Of a stretch of DNA of 64,000 nucleotides, positions 53,733 to 62,797 are shown piece after piece; position 1 is the stretch's first letter; every line of letters begins with the position of its first letter. Under the pieces are notes generated by a model, which ran no database searches, was not told where the DNA came from, and saw only the letters and a list, made by a program, of their open reading frames with translations. The stretch comes from Soonwooa sp023440705 (lineage in GTDB: Bacteria > Bacteroidota > Bacteroidia > Flavobacteriales > Weeksellaceae). Location of the stretch: positions 103,226-167,225 of the forward strand of contig JAEXRP010000100.1 of assembly GCA_023440705.1 (NCBI GenBank), written 5' to 3'. A program made the position numbers and the translations under genes.

Positions 53733-53767
53733 TAAAAAACGCGCTTTCCATTGCTGAAAAACGCGTT
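53733..53767 (-). terminator. Terminator of the cytochrome c gene
   Basis: AACGCG (53738-53743) and CGCGTT (53762-53767) form the stem; on the minus strand TTTTTTATTATTTTT follows. Confidence 0.7.
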
Positions 53768-53794
53768 CCGTTTAATATAAAAATGTGATTGGGT

Positions 53795-54088
53795 TTAGTT
53801 TTTTGCGTTGGCACTTACGTAAGCCAGTAACCAAGTTCCTTCCTCGGCGTTTAGTTTTGCTTTAGGCATCATTCTTTCGATAATTGGTTTCCATTCGCTG
53901 GCTGTATGGTCTGTCGTTGCTGGCAAATCATGGCATTTTCCACATCTTGCGTCATACAATGTTTTCGCTGTTGCCATTTGTTCTTTAGTAATGCCATAAG
54001 AACTTCCTTCGCTATTTGCAGTATTTCTTGAGGTACAAGAATAAACCAAAGTCAAAGCAAAAACAGCGGTATATAGGTATTTTTTCAT
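53795..54088 (-). CDS. Small c-type cytochrome, lipoprotein
   Basis: A 97-residue precursor. The lipobox is LTLVYSC (cysteine at residue 18). The haem site CGKCH is near residue 50, with the likely axial methionine in ERMMPKAKL. It is a short class I cytochrome tethered to a membrane, able to carry electrons in the periplasm; the partner is unknown. It may start from a TAAATTTG box at 54120-54113. Confidence 0.88.
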   Translation of the reverse strand: MKKYLYTAVFALTLVYSCTSRNTANSEGSSYGITKEQMATAKTLYDARCGKCHDLPATTDHTASEWKPIIERMMPKAKLNAEEGTWLLAYVSANAKN

Positions 54089-54112
54089 TATTTTTGATCT
54101 TTGAGTTATTTC

Positions 54113-54120
54113 AAATTTAT
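54113..54120 (-). promoter_or_regulatory. Possible -7 box of the cytochrome c gene
   Basis: Minus-strand TAAATTTG fits TAnnTTTG, about 25 bases before the ATG. No TTG element found. Confidence 0.4.
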
Positions 54121-54180
54121 AAATTAAAACTGAAACTACTCAGATTTAAAAACAATTTATAAACATTCCAAATTCTCAAG

Positions 54181-55167
54181 ATGAGCGTTGAAATATCCTT
54201 AGAAACTTTAGTTGAAGGTATAAAATCAGGTGATAAAAGATTGATTGCTAAGGCGATAACTTTGGTTGAAAGTAAGAAGTTGGAGCATCGCGAAAAAGCC
54301 GAGCAACTTCTTAAAGCGATTATGCCATTAACAGGGAAATCAATTAGAGTTGGGATTACAGGCGTTCCAGGAGCGGGAAAATCTACTTTTATAGAAAACT
54401 TCGGGCAACTCGCCATCAAGAACGGAAAGAAAGTTGCGGTGCTTGCAATTGACCCAAGTTCTGCAATTAACAAAGGTAGTATTCTCGGTGATAAAACCAG
54501 AATGGAAGATCTTGCCAAAGATCCTAACGCGTTTATCCGTCCAAGTCCGAGTTCTGGCTTTTTGGGCGGTGTGGCCAATGCAACTTTTGAAACCATGTTA
54601 ATTTGTGAAGCTGCAGGTTATGATTATATCTTGATAGAAACCGTTGGAGTGGGGCAGAGCGAAGTTTTGGTTGCCGATATTTCTGATGTTTTTTTGTTTT
54701 TAAAAATTATTGGTGGCGGCGACGAGTTGCAAGGCATCAAACGCGGTATTATGGAAATGGTAGACCTTATTTTCATTAATAAAGTGTCGGAAGAGAATCT
54801 TCAACAAGCCAAAAATACAAAGCTGGAATTGACGCGTGCACTTCAATTTATGCCACCAAAAGAGAAAGATTGGAAAGTCCCTATTTTACTTGGTTCAGCG
54901 CTTAATCATCAAGGTTTAGAGAATGTTTACGAAAAGATCGATGATTTTATTTCTTTAAAAAAATCAAGTGGACGCTTTGAGGAAGTTCGACAATTACAAG
55001 GTGAAAAACGTTTTCAATATTGGGTTCAAGTTTATATTTTAGAACAAACTAAAAAGAATCAACAGTTGGATGAAGCTTTTAATGAACATAAAAAAAATGC
55101 TTCAGAATTGTTGGCTAATCCAAGTTCTGAAGCACGTGAGTTTGTTAATAAATTGTTGAAGTCTTGA
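54181..55167 (+). CDS. meaB: Methylmalonyl-CoA mutase-associated GTPase MeaB
   Basis: A 328-residue G3E-family GTPase. Walker A is GVPGAGKST near residue 62; VAVLAIDPSSAINKGSILGDKTRM and ETVGVGQSE (switch region) are typical of MeaB/ArgK. MeaB loads intact adenosylcobalamin onto methylmalonyl-CoA mutase and protects it. The closeness to scpA fits this role. It diverges from the cytochrome gene. Confidence 0.95.
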   Translation: MSVEISLETLVEGIKSGDKRLIAKAITLVESKKLEHREKAEQLLKAIMPLTGKSIRVGITGVPGAGKSTFIENFGQLAIKNGKKVAVLAIDPSSAINKGSILGDKTRMEDLAKDPNAFIRPSPSSGFLGGVANATFETMLICEAAGYDYILIETVGVGQSEVLVADISDVFLFLKIIGGGDELQGIKRGIMEMVDLIFINKVSEENLQQAKNTKLELTRALQFMPPKEKDWKVPILLGSALNHQGLENVYEKIDDFISLKKSSGRFEEVRQLQGEKRFQYWVQVYILEQTKKNQQLDEAFNEHKKNASELLANPSSEAREFVNKLLKS

Positions 55168-55190
55168 TAAGATGTAAAACAAATTAAATT

Positions 55191-55718
55191 CTATTTTGTA
55201 TTTAAATTAGAAATATAACCGTCGTAACTAATTGGCTGTCTGTCGTTAGCGTTGATGGATAAAAAGGCGCTTCCGTTTTTGAATACTTCTAAAATAAATG
55301 TTGGTGTATTCGATTGGTCGTTGACATTAATTGTTACCACCCAATTTCCTTTTTTGTTTTGCGTTTTTGTAACTCGGAAATCTTTAGATTCGAATCTGAA
55401 AGAGTTCTTATTAAGATCGCCATAAGTTGCATTGTATAATCTTCCAAAATAGGGAAGTCTCACTTCTAGTTTGTCCGATTTTAGATCAAAACCATACCCA
55501 CTATCCAAATTTGTAACTCTTGATGAAGTCGCACCAGGGATAGAATTCAGAACATTAATGACATCCAAATTGGTAGGCAAAGCCGATTTAGCATTAAACG
55601 TAAATTCTGCTTTTTCGACCGCTGCATTTACCGCTGTGGTTTCCATATAGTTTTGCGTAGAACACGAACTTAGTGATAATAAAGCGAGACAAAATATCAT
55701 TAAACTAAACTTTTTCAT
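55191..55718 (-). CDS. DUF4251 family lipoprotein
   Basis: A 175-residue precursor with lipobox LSLSSC (cysteine at residue 19). The mature part (AEFTFNAKSALPTNLDVINV, DLKSDKLEVRLPYFGRLYNA, and NWVVTINVNDQSNTPTFILEV) matches DUF4251, a beta-rich Bacteroidota domain of unknown function. ATG 55718 is preferred over 55745. Confidence 0.88.
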   Translation of the reverse strand: MKKFSLMIFCLALLSLSSCSTQNYMETTAVNAAVEKAEFTFNAKSALPTNLDVINVLNSIPGATSSRVTNLDSGYGFDLKSDKLEVRLPYFGRLYNATYGDLNKNSFRFESKDFRVTKTQNKKGNWVVTINVNDQSNTPTFILEVFKNGSAFLSINANDRQPISYDGYISNLNTK

Positions 55719-55825
55719 AATTATCTTTTGTTTAGGATACAGCAAAATTAATGCTATTTAGGATTTGATTTCAGATATTTGGAATAATAATTGTTAATTG
55801 GAAAATATTTATAAAATCCGGAACT

Positions 55826-56629
55826 ATGAAAGTTACAAAAATATTAGGACTAGGCGCAATATCAATGTCAATGATAGCCTGTGTAACGAATCCCGTAACA
55901 GGACGTTCTTCGTTACAAATAGCAAACAATTCCGAGATCGCTACAATGGCGTCTCAAGAGTACAAAACAACTTTGTCAAAATCAAAAGTTATTAGTGGTA
56001 CAGCGGAAGCTAACCGTGTGAAAAATGTCGGAAACCGCATAAAACAAGCAGCAGAAAAATACTATACAAGCATTGGTCGACAATCGGACTTGGCGAATTA
56101 TAATTGGGAGTTTAACCTTTTGCAAGATTCTCAACTTAATGCTTGGTGTATGCCTGGTGGTAAAGTTGCCGTCTATACTGGGATTCTTCCAGTTACTAAG
56201 GATGATAATGGTTTAGCTGTTGTTATGGGACACGAGATCTCTCATGCTTTGGCTGGCCATGGTAACGAACGTATTTCTCAAGCTATGCTAGCGCAATATG
56301 GTGGTTCTATTTTAGGAAGTTCTATTAACAACTCGCAATGGGCTAGTGTTTTCCAACAAGTTTATCCAATAGGGGCACAAGTAGGACTATTAGCTTATGG
56401 CAGAAAACAAGAGCTAGAAGCTGATAAAATGGGATTATATCTTATGGGGATGGCTGGTTACGATCCTAGAACAGCACCAGCTTTTTGGGAAAGAATGGAA
56501 GCTTCTTCTAAAGGAAATGCGGTACCTCAATTCTTGTCAACCCACCCAAATCCATCGAGTAGAATTGCGGATATTAATGAAGCAATGCCACAAGCTCTAG
56601 AATATTACAAAGCTGCAGGCGGAAAATAA
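55826..56629 (+). CDS. M48 family metalloprotease, lipoprotein
   Basis: A 267-residue precursor with lipobox MSMIAC (cysteine at residue 19) and the start of the mature form VTNPVTGRSSL, typical of the YcaL/LoiP-like group. The zinc site is GHEISHALAGHGNE near residue 135; the third ligand lies in ELEADKMGLYLM near 200. It probably takes part in envelope protein quality control. A bidirectional terminator follows. Confidence 0.93.
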   Translation: MKVTKILGLGAISMSMIACVTNPVTGRSSLQIANNSEIATMASQEYKTTLSKSKVISGTAEANRVKNVGNRIKQAAEKYYTSIGRQSDLANYNWEFNLLQDSQLNAWCMPGGKVAVYTGILPVTKDDNGLAVVMGHEISHALAGHGNERISQAMLAQYGGSILGSSINNSQWASVFQQVYPIGAQVGLLAYGRKQELEADKMGLYLMGMAGYDPRTAPAFWERMEASSKGNAVPQFLSTHPNPSSRIADINEAMPQALEYYKAAGGK

Positions 56630-56648
56630 TTTTTAAAATTTAAAATAA

Positions 56649-56680
56649 AAAACGGGCACTCCAATTTGGGTGCCCGTTTT
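56649..56680. terminator. Bidirectional terminator between the M48 gene and clpC
   Basis: AAAACGGGCAC (56649-56659) pairs with GTGCCCGTTTT (56670-56680). It serves genes ending at 56629 and 56700. Confidence 0.85.
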
Positions 56681-56699
56681 CATTTGCTATGAAATTATA

Positions 56700-59228
56700 T
56701 TATTCAGCGCTTTCTTTTTTACGCTCTTTTTTTGGCGCTTCACTTTCCAATGCATCTTTAGCGTCATTAAGTTTAAGAGTCACCAATTGTCCTTCCTTCA
56801 TTTGTTTGTTAACCAACATTTCAGCTAAAAGATCTTCGATATATTTTTGGATTGCACGCTTCAATGGACGCGCACCAAAATCTTTATCCCAACCTTTTTC
56901 CGCAATAAAGTCACGCGCTTCGTCGGTTAATTGTACTTTGTAACCTAGCTTTTCGATTCTCGAATACAATTTGTTAAGTTCTAGATCGATAATTTTCTTG
57001 ATGTCATCTTTCTCAAGAGAGTTGAAGATAATAATGTCATCAATACGATTTAAGAATTCTGGTGCGAAAGCTTTCTTCAAAGCATTTTCGATGGTTCCTC
57101 TCGCACGAGCATCGCTAGTTGTTTTCTTTGCAGAAGTACCAAATCCGACACCATCACCAAAGTCTTTAAGATCTCTAGTACCAATGTTAGAGGTCAAGAT
57201 GATAATCGTGTTTCGGAAGTCAATCTTTCTGCCCAAGCTATCCGTTACGTGGCCTTCATCCAAAATTTGTAATAAAATATTGAATACATCAGGATGCGCT
57301 TTTTCGATTTCATCTAAAAGTACAACCGCATAAGGCTTACGTCTAACAGCTTCTGTCAACTGTCCTCCTTCTTCGTAACCAACATATCCTGGAGGCGCAC
57401 CAACCAATCTAGACACCGCAAATTTTTCCATATATTCGCTCATATCGATTCTAATCAAAGCATCGTCAGAGTCGAATAATTCGCGCGCCATAACTTTGGC
57501 CAATTCGGTTTTACCAACACCTGTTGTTCCTAGGAAAATAAAGGTTCCGATAGGTCTATTAGGATCTTTAAGTCCAGCTCTGTTACGTTGGATGGCTTTA
57601 ACCACTTTTTTAACCGCTTCTTCTTGACCGATAACTTTACCATTAAGTTTGTCATCCATCGCAGAAAGTTTGTCCAGTTCGTTTTTGCCAACTTTGGTAA
57701 CAGGCACGCCACTCATCATGGATACAACTTCGGCAACATTTTCCTCAGTAACCTCTTCTTTTTTCTCCTTTACATCTTTGTCCCAGCTTTCTTGAGCGAG
57801 ATTAAGTTCGATTTGTAAACGCTCTTCTTCATCTTTCAATTTACGAGCTTCAAGATAATCTTGTTTTTTAACTGCTTGTTGCTTGTGCTCTTTAACTTCC
57901 TCAATTTTGGTTTCGTAATCGATTATCTCAGTTGGGACTTTCATATTTTTAATGTAAACACGAGACCCAGCTTCGTCCATTGCATCGATTGCTTTGTCTG
58001 GTAAAAAACGGTCTGTAATGTAACGTGCCGTCAAATTAACACAAGCATTAATCGCTTCGTCACTGTAATGTACATTGTGATGTTCTTCGTATTTATCTTT
58101 AATTTGATGCAAAATTTGGATCGTTTCCTCAATAGAAGTTGGTTCTACCATAACTTTTTGGAAACGTCTTTCTAAAGCACCATCTTTCTCGATATATTGT
58201 CTATATTCGTCCAAAGTCGTTGCACCAATTACTTGGATTTCGCCACGTGCCAATGCCGGTTTGAACATATTAGAAGCGTCCAAACTTCCTGTAGAGCTTC
58301 CCGCACCAACAATGGTATGTAACTCGTCGATGAATAAGATAACGTCGCGGTTTTTCTCTAACTCCGTCATTATTGCTTTCATTCTTTCTTCGAACTGCCC
58401 ACGGTACTTAGTGCCAGCAACCAAACTTGCCAAGTCTAAAGTAATAACACGTTTTCCGAAAAGGACACGCGATACTTTTTTCTGATGAATTCTAAGTGCT
58501 AGACCTTCTGCAATTGCAGATTTACCAACACCAGGCTCACCGATAAGAAGTGGGTTGTTTTTCTTTCTACGAGAAAGAATTTGCGATACTCTTTCGATTT
58601 CTTTTTCTCTACCTATAACAGGATCAAGCTTGTCATCTTTAGCCAAAGCTGTCAAATCTCTACCGAAATTATCCAAAGTTGGTGTTTTGCTTTTACCAGT
58701 TCCTAGATTACCCGTTGGTTTTTTCATTTGAGAAAAATCTTCTCTTTCGTCATCGTCATCGTAAGCACTATTTTGAGGTAGCTGATCCGTGTTTTTCAAC
58801 ATTTTTTGATACTCAGCTTGCACAAGATCATAGTCTATGTCGTAAGCCTGCAAAATATGTGAAGTCGGATCTTCTTGTTTGTAAAGAATACCTAATAACA
58901 AATGCACCGTATTAATTTCCGAGGACTGATATTGTCTACACTCAAGTTCAGAACGTTTTACCGATTGGTCAGCCATTTTGGTCAGCGAAATACTTCCCAT
59001 ATTGCTAACAAACGGATTGCTATTTGCTGTGCTCAGCGTTTCAATTTTTCTTCGGATTTGTGTTAGGTCTGCCTTAAGATCTTCAAGGATTTCTTTAGCG
59101 GAGTTTTCTGTTTTAATAATACCTAACAAAAAATGTTCGGTGTTTAGAAACTCGCTTTGGAGACGCCTTGCTTCGTTTTTACTTTGTTTGAACACGCGGT
59201 TCAAACCATCTGAAAATTTATAATCCAT
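56700..59228 (-). CDS. clpC: ATP-dependent Clp protease ATP-binding subunit ClpC
   Basis: An 842-residue HSP100 unfoldase that feeds proteins to ClpP. Two Clp_N repeats at the N-terminus (LNTEHFLLGIIKTE and INTVHLLLGILYKQ), AAA1 with GEPGVGKSA near residue 227, a UVR-type linker (QQAVKKQDYLEARKLKDEEE), AAA2 with GTTGVGKTE near 562, and a C-terminal D2-small domain. The UVR motif marks ClpC and not ClpB. The leader has a GGAG eight bases before the ATG, a rare Shine-Dalgarno-like element in this phylum. Confidence 0.96.
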   Translation of the reverse strand: MDYKFSDGLNRVFKQSKNEARRLQSEFLNTEHFLLGIIKTENSAKEILEDLKADLTQIRRKIETLSTANSNPFVSNMGSISLTKMADQSVKRSELECRQYQSSEINTVHLLLGILYKQEDPTSHILQAYDIDYDLVQAEYQKMLKNTDQLPQNSAYDDDDEREDFSQMKKPTGNLGTGKSKTPTLDNFGRDLTALAKDDKLDPVIGREKEIERVSQILSRRKKNNPLLIGEPGVGKSAIAEGLALRIHQKKVSRVLFGKRVITLDLASLVAGTKYRGQFEERMKAIMTELEKNRDVILFIDELHTIVGAGSSTGSLDASNMFKPALARGEIQVIGATTLDEYRQYIEKDGALERRFQKVMVEPTSIEETIQILHQIKDKYEEHHNVHYSDEAINACVNLTARYITDRFLPDKAIDAMDEAGSRVYIKNMKVPTEIIDYETKIEEVKEHKQQAVKKQDYLEARKLKDEEERLQIELNLAQESWDKDVKEKKEEVTEENVAEVVSMMSGVPVTKVGKNELDKLSAMDDKLNGKVIGQEEAVKKVVKAIQRNRAGLKDPNRPIGTFIFLGTTGVGKTELAKVMARELFDSDDALIRIDMSEYMEKFAVSRLVGAPPGYVGYEEGGQLTEAVRRKPYAVVLLDEIEKAHPDVFNILLQILDEGHVTDSLGRKIDFRNTIIILTSNIGTRDLKDFGDGVGFGTSAKKTTSDARARGTIENALKKAFAPEFLNRIDDIIIFNSLEKDDIKKIIDLELNKLYSRIEKLGYKVQLTDEARDFIAEKGWDKDFGARPLKRAIQKYIEDLLAEMLVNKQMKEGQLVTLKLNDAKDALESEAPKKERKKESAE

Positions 59229-59368
59229 TTTTTATCTCCGTGTTAATAGTTATAATTAAAATTACAACAAAAAATATTGAATTTTACATTTTTTGTTTTG
59301 CAAATTTGTTACCATTCTAAAAAAATGGACTTTCTGACATTATTTTTTCTAAAATTTTTAAATTTCAG

Positions 59369-59376
59369 TAAGTTTG
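59369..59376 (+). promoter_or_regulatory. -7 box of the small membrane protein gene at 59392
   Basis: TAAGTTTG fits TAnnTTTG; ends 15 bases before the ATG. No TTG element at the usual distance. Confidence 0.4.
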
Positions 59377-59391
59377 TTAAAACTAAAAATT

Positions 59392-59616
59392 ATGAGTAAT
59401 AATTGGGTAGAATACGTCGGATATTTAGCTTCTGTATTCATCATTGGGAGCTTTTTGACGAGCAAAGTAAGACGCATCAGGATTATTAATTTTTTCGGTT
59501 GCGTTTGTTTCGTTATTTATGGAATTTATAATGGACTTTTGTGGCCAGTTATTATACCTAATGGGATTTTGGCTTTGGTCCAAGTCTATCATATATTTTT
59601 TAAAAAATCGAATTAA
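59392..59616 (+). CDS. Small membrane protein, YgjV-like
   Basis: A 74-residue protein with three hydrophobic segments (VEYVGYLASVFIIGSFL; IINFFGCVCFVIYGI; WPVIIPNGILALVQVYHIF). The pattern resembles one repeat of YgjV-type proteins; the assignment is tentative. ATG 59392 (MSNNW) is chosen. The stop overlaps the glycosyltransferase start by one base (TAATG), so the two are coupled. Confidence 0.7.
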   Translation: MSNNWVEYVGYLASVFIIGSFLTSKVRRIRIINFFGCVCFVIYGIYNGLLWPVIIPNGILALVQVYHIFFKKSN

Positions 59617-60710
59617 TGCGAATTATAATAAGTGTTTTCAGTAATCTCTATACCGACCAACGCGTCGAAAAAACTTGTCAAACACTTATTGATAATGGGT
59701 ACGATGTTGAGCTAATAGGCAACGATTGGGGAGGAGCGCCAGAGATGCACAGAAGTTATCCTGTAATGCGAATTCCATTGAAATCCAAAACTTTGAAGTT
59801 GGCTTATCCGGAATTTATGTTCAAACTTTATAAAGAATTAAAGAAAAGAACTGACAAAAATTCCGTTTTATACTCCAATGATTTAGAAACGATTATTCCA
59901 AATTTTAAACTTTCCAAAAAATTAAATATTCCTTTGATTTTTGACAGCCACGAAATGTTTAGTGAAATGCCATCTGTACAAGGTAAAGCTTCGCAAAAAT
60001 TTTGGAGATGGGTCGAGAAAAATTATTTCCACAAGTTGGATAATATGATTACCGCAAGTGATTCTTATGCAGATTGGTTTGTGAAGGAATATCAAATCAA
60101 GCGACCAACAGTTGTTAGGAATCTTCCGAGAAAACAAGACGTGAAACAAGTTGATTCTGAGCTAAAAAAGATGATTCTTTATCAAGGATGGCTTAACTAT
60201 TCTAGAGGAATTGACAAAGCGATTATGGCCATGCAATATGTTGATAATGCGGTTTTAAAAATTGCTGGTGGCGGACCAATGGAAGCAGAATTTCGTGCAA
60301 TCGCAGAAAAATATAAAGTCCTAGATAAAGTCGAATTTCTGGGGAAACTTTATCCTGCGGATTTACGAAAAATAACACCAACTGCTGATGTTGGGCTAAG
60401 TATCGAAGAAAATAAAGGACTCAGTTATTATTACTCTTTACCCAACAAAATTTCAGATTATGTCCAAGCGAAGGTACCTGTTGTTGTTTCGGACTTTCCT
60501 GAGTTAAAAAGGATTGCAACAGGATATGGAGTCGGGGAGACCATTACTTCACATGATCCAAAACATCTTGCTGACAAAATTAATATTGTCCTTAACAACG
60601 GAAAAGCTTTCTACAAAGATAATCTTGATAAAGCTGCCGAAGAACTTTGTTGGGAAAATGAAGAATTAAAAATAATTGATGTCGTAAAAAACGCCACTCA
60701 AATTTCTTGA
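59616..60710 (+). CDS. Glycosyltransferase, GT4-like
   Basis: A 364-residue GT-B fold enzyme. The N-terminal part binds the acceptor (YTDQRVEKTCQTLIDNGYDV, SNDLETIIPNFKL), and the C-terminal half has the sugar-nucleotide region (ILYQGWLNYSRGIDKAIMAM, IAGGGPMEAEFR and YSLPNKISDYVQAKVPVVVS). It likely adds a sugar to a surface glycan; donor and acceptor are not known. The gene is coupled to the small membrane protein before it. Confidence 0.85.
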   Translation: MRIIISVFSNLYTDQRVEKTCQTLIDNGYDVELIGNDWGGAPEMHRSYPVMRIPLKSKTLKLAYPEFMFKLYKELKKRTDKNSVLYSNDLETIIPNFKLSKKLNIPLIFDSHEMFSEMPSVQGKASQKFWRWVEKNYFHKLDNMITASDSYADWFVKEYQIKRPTVVRNLPRKQDVKQVDSELKKMILYQGWLNYSRGIDKAIMAMQYVDNAVLKIAGGGPMEAEFRAIAEKYKVLDKVEFLGKLYPADLRKITPTADVGLSIEENKGLSYYYSLPNKISDYVQAKVPVVVSDFPELKRIATGYGVGETITSHDPKHLADKINIVLNNGKAFYKDNLDKAAEELCWENEELKIIDVVKNATQIS

Positions 60711-60717
60711 TTACTTT

Positions 60718-61086
60718 TTATATTTCGTGACTTTGAAAAGCATCTTCAATATGATGAATTTCTAAGTCGTTGGAATTTGTTTTAAGAACAGAAATAATAT
60801 CAAATCTTACTTCTAATTCTTCATTTAATTCTTGACAATACGCATCAGCAGCCATGATGAGAAGTTTCATTTTCTTTTTATTAACGGCATCTTCGGGATT
60901 GATGAAATGATTATCGCTTCGCGCTTTAACTTCAATGATAACAAGTTTTTTATCTTGCTTTGCAATGATGTCAACTTCTGCTTTTAGAAATCGAAAATTA
61001 CGTTCCAGAATCTGATACTTTTTAGACTCTAGAAGTTCGCAAGCTACATCTTCAGCCCGTTTTCCGAAATCATAATGCTCTGACAT
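60718..61086 (-). CDS. YraN family (UPF0102) endonuclease-like protein
   Basis: A 122-residue protein of the YraN family with a PD-(D/E)xK-like fold: GKRAEDVACELLESKKYQIL, then AEVDIIAKQDKKLVIIEVKARS. The E-V-K core resembles nucleases, but no activity is firmly known. It starts three bases after the stop of the S66 peptidase gene. Confidence 0.9.
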   Translation of the reverse strand: MSEHYDFGKRAEDVACELLESKKYQILERNFRFLKAEVDIIAKQDKKLVIIEVKARSDNHFINPEDAVNKKKMKLLIMAADAYCQELNEELEVRFDIISVLKTNSNDLEIHHIEDAFQSHEI

Positions 61087-61088
61087 TT

Positions 61089-62024
61089 TTAAGATTTAAA
61101 AATAACTTCAGACTTTTTGCCAATGTTTAATTCAACTTCAGCACCCAAAATAATTGGTCGATTGTCGAAAATATGTCCATTCGGGAATTCGTACAAAACA
61201 GGGAAATTATAGCCTTTAATACGATGTTCTATCAAATGGTAAGCGAAAGGATCAAAAGACTCCTCAAAAGCTTTGTTTTCGCCTTCTTTTCCCATATTGG
61301 TCATTCCGCCAACAATTAATCCATTAATTTTACTGAAAACACCAGCCAATTCGAGGCTCATCAACATTCTGTCCAAGGCATAGAAATTCTCGCCGATATC
61401 TTCAATAAATAAAATTTTATCTTTAAAATCGAAAGAATATTTAGTTCCTAACAATGCATAAATCAAAGCTAAATTACCGCCAACAATTTGTCCATCGGTA
61501 TTTCCTTTTTTATTAAAATCGTTTGATTTAAAAGTATAATTAAGTTTTTTCCCTTTTAAAATATCAAAAACCAAATCATAACTTTCTTCGCTAACGCCAA
61601 AAGAAGAAGTCTTCAAAGTTTGCCCATGGATACTCGCAAAACCTTTCTTTAAAAGTAAACTTTGTATAGCCGTATTGTCCGAGTAACCAATGTACCACTT
61701 TGGATTTTTCTTAAAGTCCGTTAGTTTGATATGCTCTAACAAATGTTGACATCCGTAACCACCACGTGTTGCCCAAATTGCTTTAATTTCGGGATCGTTG
61801 AGCGCCCAATTACTATCCGAAATACGCTGTTCTTCGTTACCTGCGTAACTATAACCATCTTGAAATTTCTCTAAAGTATGTTGTCCCAAAATAGGCTCGT
61901 AACCTTTAGAAATTATTAAATCTAAAGTGTTTTGTAATTGCGCTTCTTCAACAGAACCAGCTGGCGAAATAATCGCAATTTTATCAGCTTTTTTAAGACT
62001 TTTAGGAAAAATAATAGACTTCAT
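61089..62024 (-). CDS. S66 peptidase (LD-carboxypeptidase)
   Basis: A 311-residue protein. The nucleophile serine is in YIGYSDNTAIQ near residue 115; WATRGGYGCQHLL is a family motif, and the late His (NGHIFDNRPIILG) and Glu complete the LdcA triad. LdcA removes the terminal D-alanine from tetrapeptides during murein recycling. It lacks a signal peptide, as usual for the cytoplasmic enzyme. It is in an operon with lysE-like and yraN-like genes. Confidence 0.9.
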   Translation of the reverse strand: MKSIIFPKSLKKADKIAIISPAGSVEEAQLQNTLDLIISKGYEPILGQHTLEKFQDGYSYAGNEEQRISDSNWALNDPEIKAIWATRGGYGCQHLLEHIKLTDFKKNPKWYIGYSDNTAIQSLLLKKGFASIHGQTLKTSSFGVSEESYDLVFDILKGKKLNYTFKSNDFNKKGNTDGQIVGGNLALIYALLGTKYSFDFKDKILFIEDIGENFYALDRMLMSLELAGVFSKINGLIVGGMTNMGKEGENKAFEESFDPFAYHLIEHRIKGYNFPVLYEFPNGHIFDNRPIILGAEVELNIGKKSEVIFKS

Positions 62025-62025
62025 T

Positions 62026-62712
62026 TTATTTCGAACGTTTGTATTTAACTTCAGTTTTTTCGGCTTCTTCTAGTTTTTTATCAAACTGATTGAATTTTTT
62101 GAAACTTTGTAAAAATATAAAGAAACTAAATATAATCAAGATAACGCCAACGCCCTTTCTGATGGCATTTGCGACCTTTTGAGTTAACTTATCATGGAAT
62201 TGTTTTGCAAGGAAAATCTTCGCTAAATCAATTGCTAAATAAGTACAAATTACAATCCCAATGTAAAGTATAAAATCATTAGTGTCTGGATATTGATTAC
62301 GAACGGAAACTACCGTCACCAACCAAAATAAGATAACCCCAACATTTAATAAATTTAATAAAAAACCATTAGCAAAGGTTTTGAAATAATTACGACTGAT
62401 AAGTTTTTCTTCTCCCTTCATGTGCATTTTGGTTTTAGAAACCATCATGATACAGCCATAAATAAAAATGAGGAGCGCCGAAATCCGATAAAAGGAGGGA
62501 TGTTTGTCAATAAGTTCGACGAGGTCGGCACTGGCGTAATACGATGCAACAATACAGAGTATATCGGCAGTTATCACCCCAAAGTCCAATGCTAAAGCAT
62601 GCTTGGGTCCACGCGAAAAACTTGTCTCTATAAGAAGGAAAAAAATGGGTCCGATAAACACCAAACTCAGCATGATTCCTAGTACAATTGCATATAAAAT
62701 AAGTTCTAACAT
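62026..62712 (-). CDS. LysE family transporter
   Basis: A 228-residue membrane protein with about six segments. The pattern IVLGIMLSLVFIGPIFFLLIE and FSRGPKHALALDFGVITAD is that of the LysE/RhtB exporters. The substrate (perhaps an amino acid) cannot be read. It is the first gene of the operon and lies one base from the peptidase gene. The C-terminus is charged (EKTEVKYKRSK). Confidence 0.88.
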   Translation of the reverse strand: MLELILYAIVLGIMLSLVFIGPIFFLLIETSFSRGPKHALALDFGVITADILCIVASYYASADLVELIDKHPSFYRISALLIFIYGCIMMVSKTKMHMKGEEKLISRNYFKTFANGFLLNLLNVGVILFWLVTVVSVRNQYPDTNDFILYIGIVICTYLAIDLAKIFLAKQFHDKLTQKVANAIRKGVGVILIIFSFFIFLQSFKKFNQFDKKLEEAEKTEVKYKRSK

Positions 62713-62797
62713 AGCTTATAGTATCTTGCAAAGAAAAAGAATTTTTAATAAACCTTAGATTAAATTAAGCTTTACTAAAAATTCTTAATGATTATAA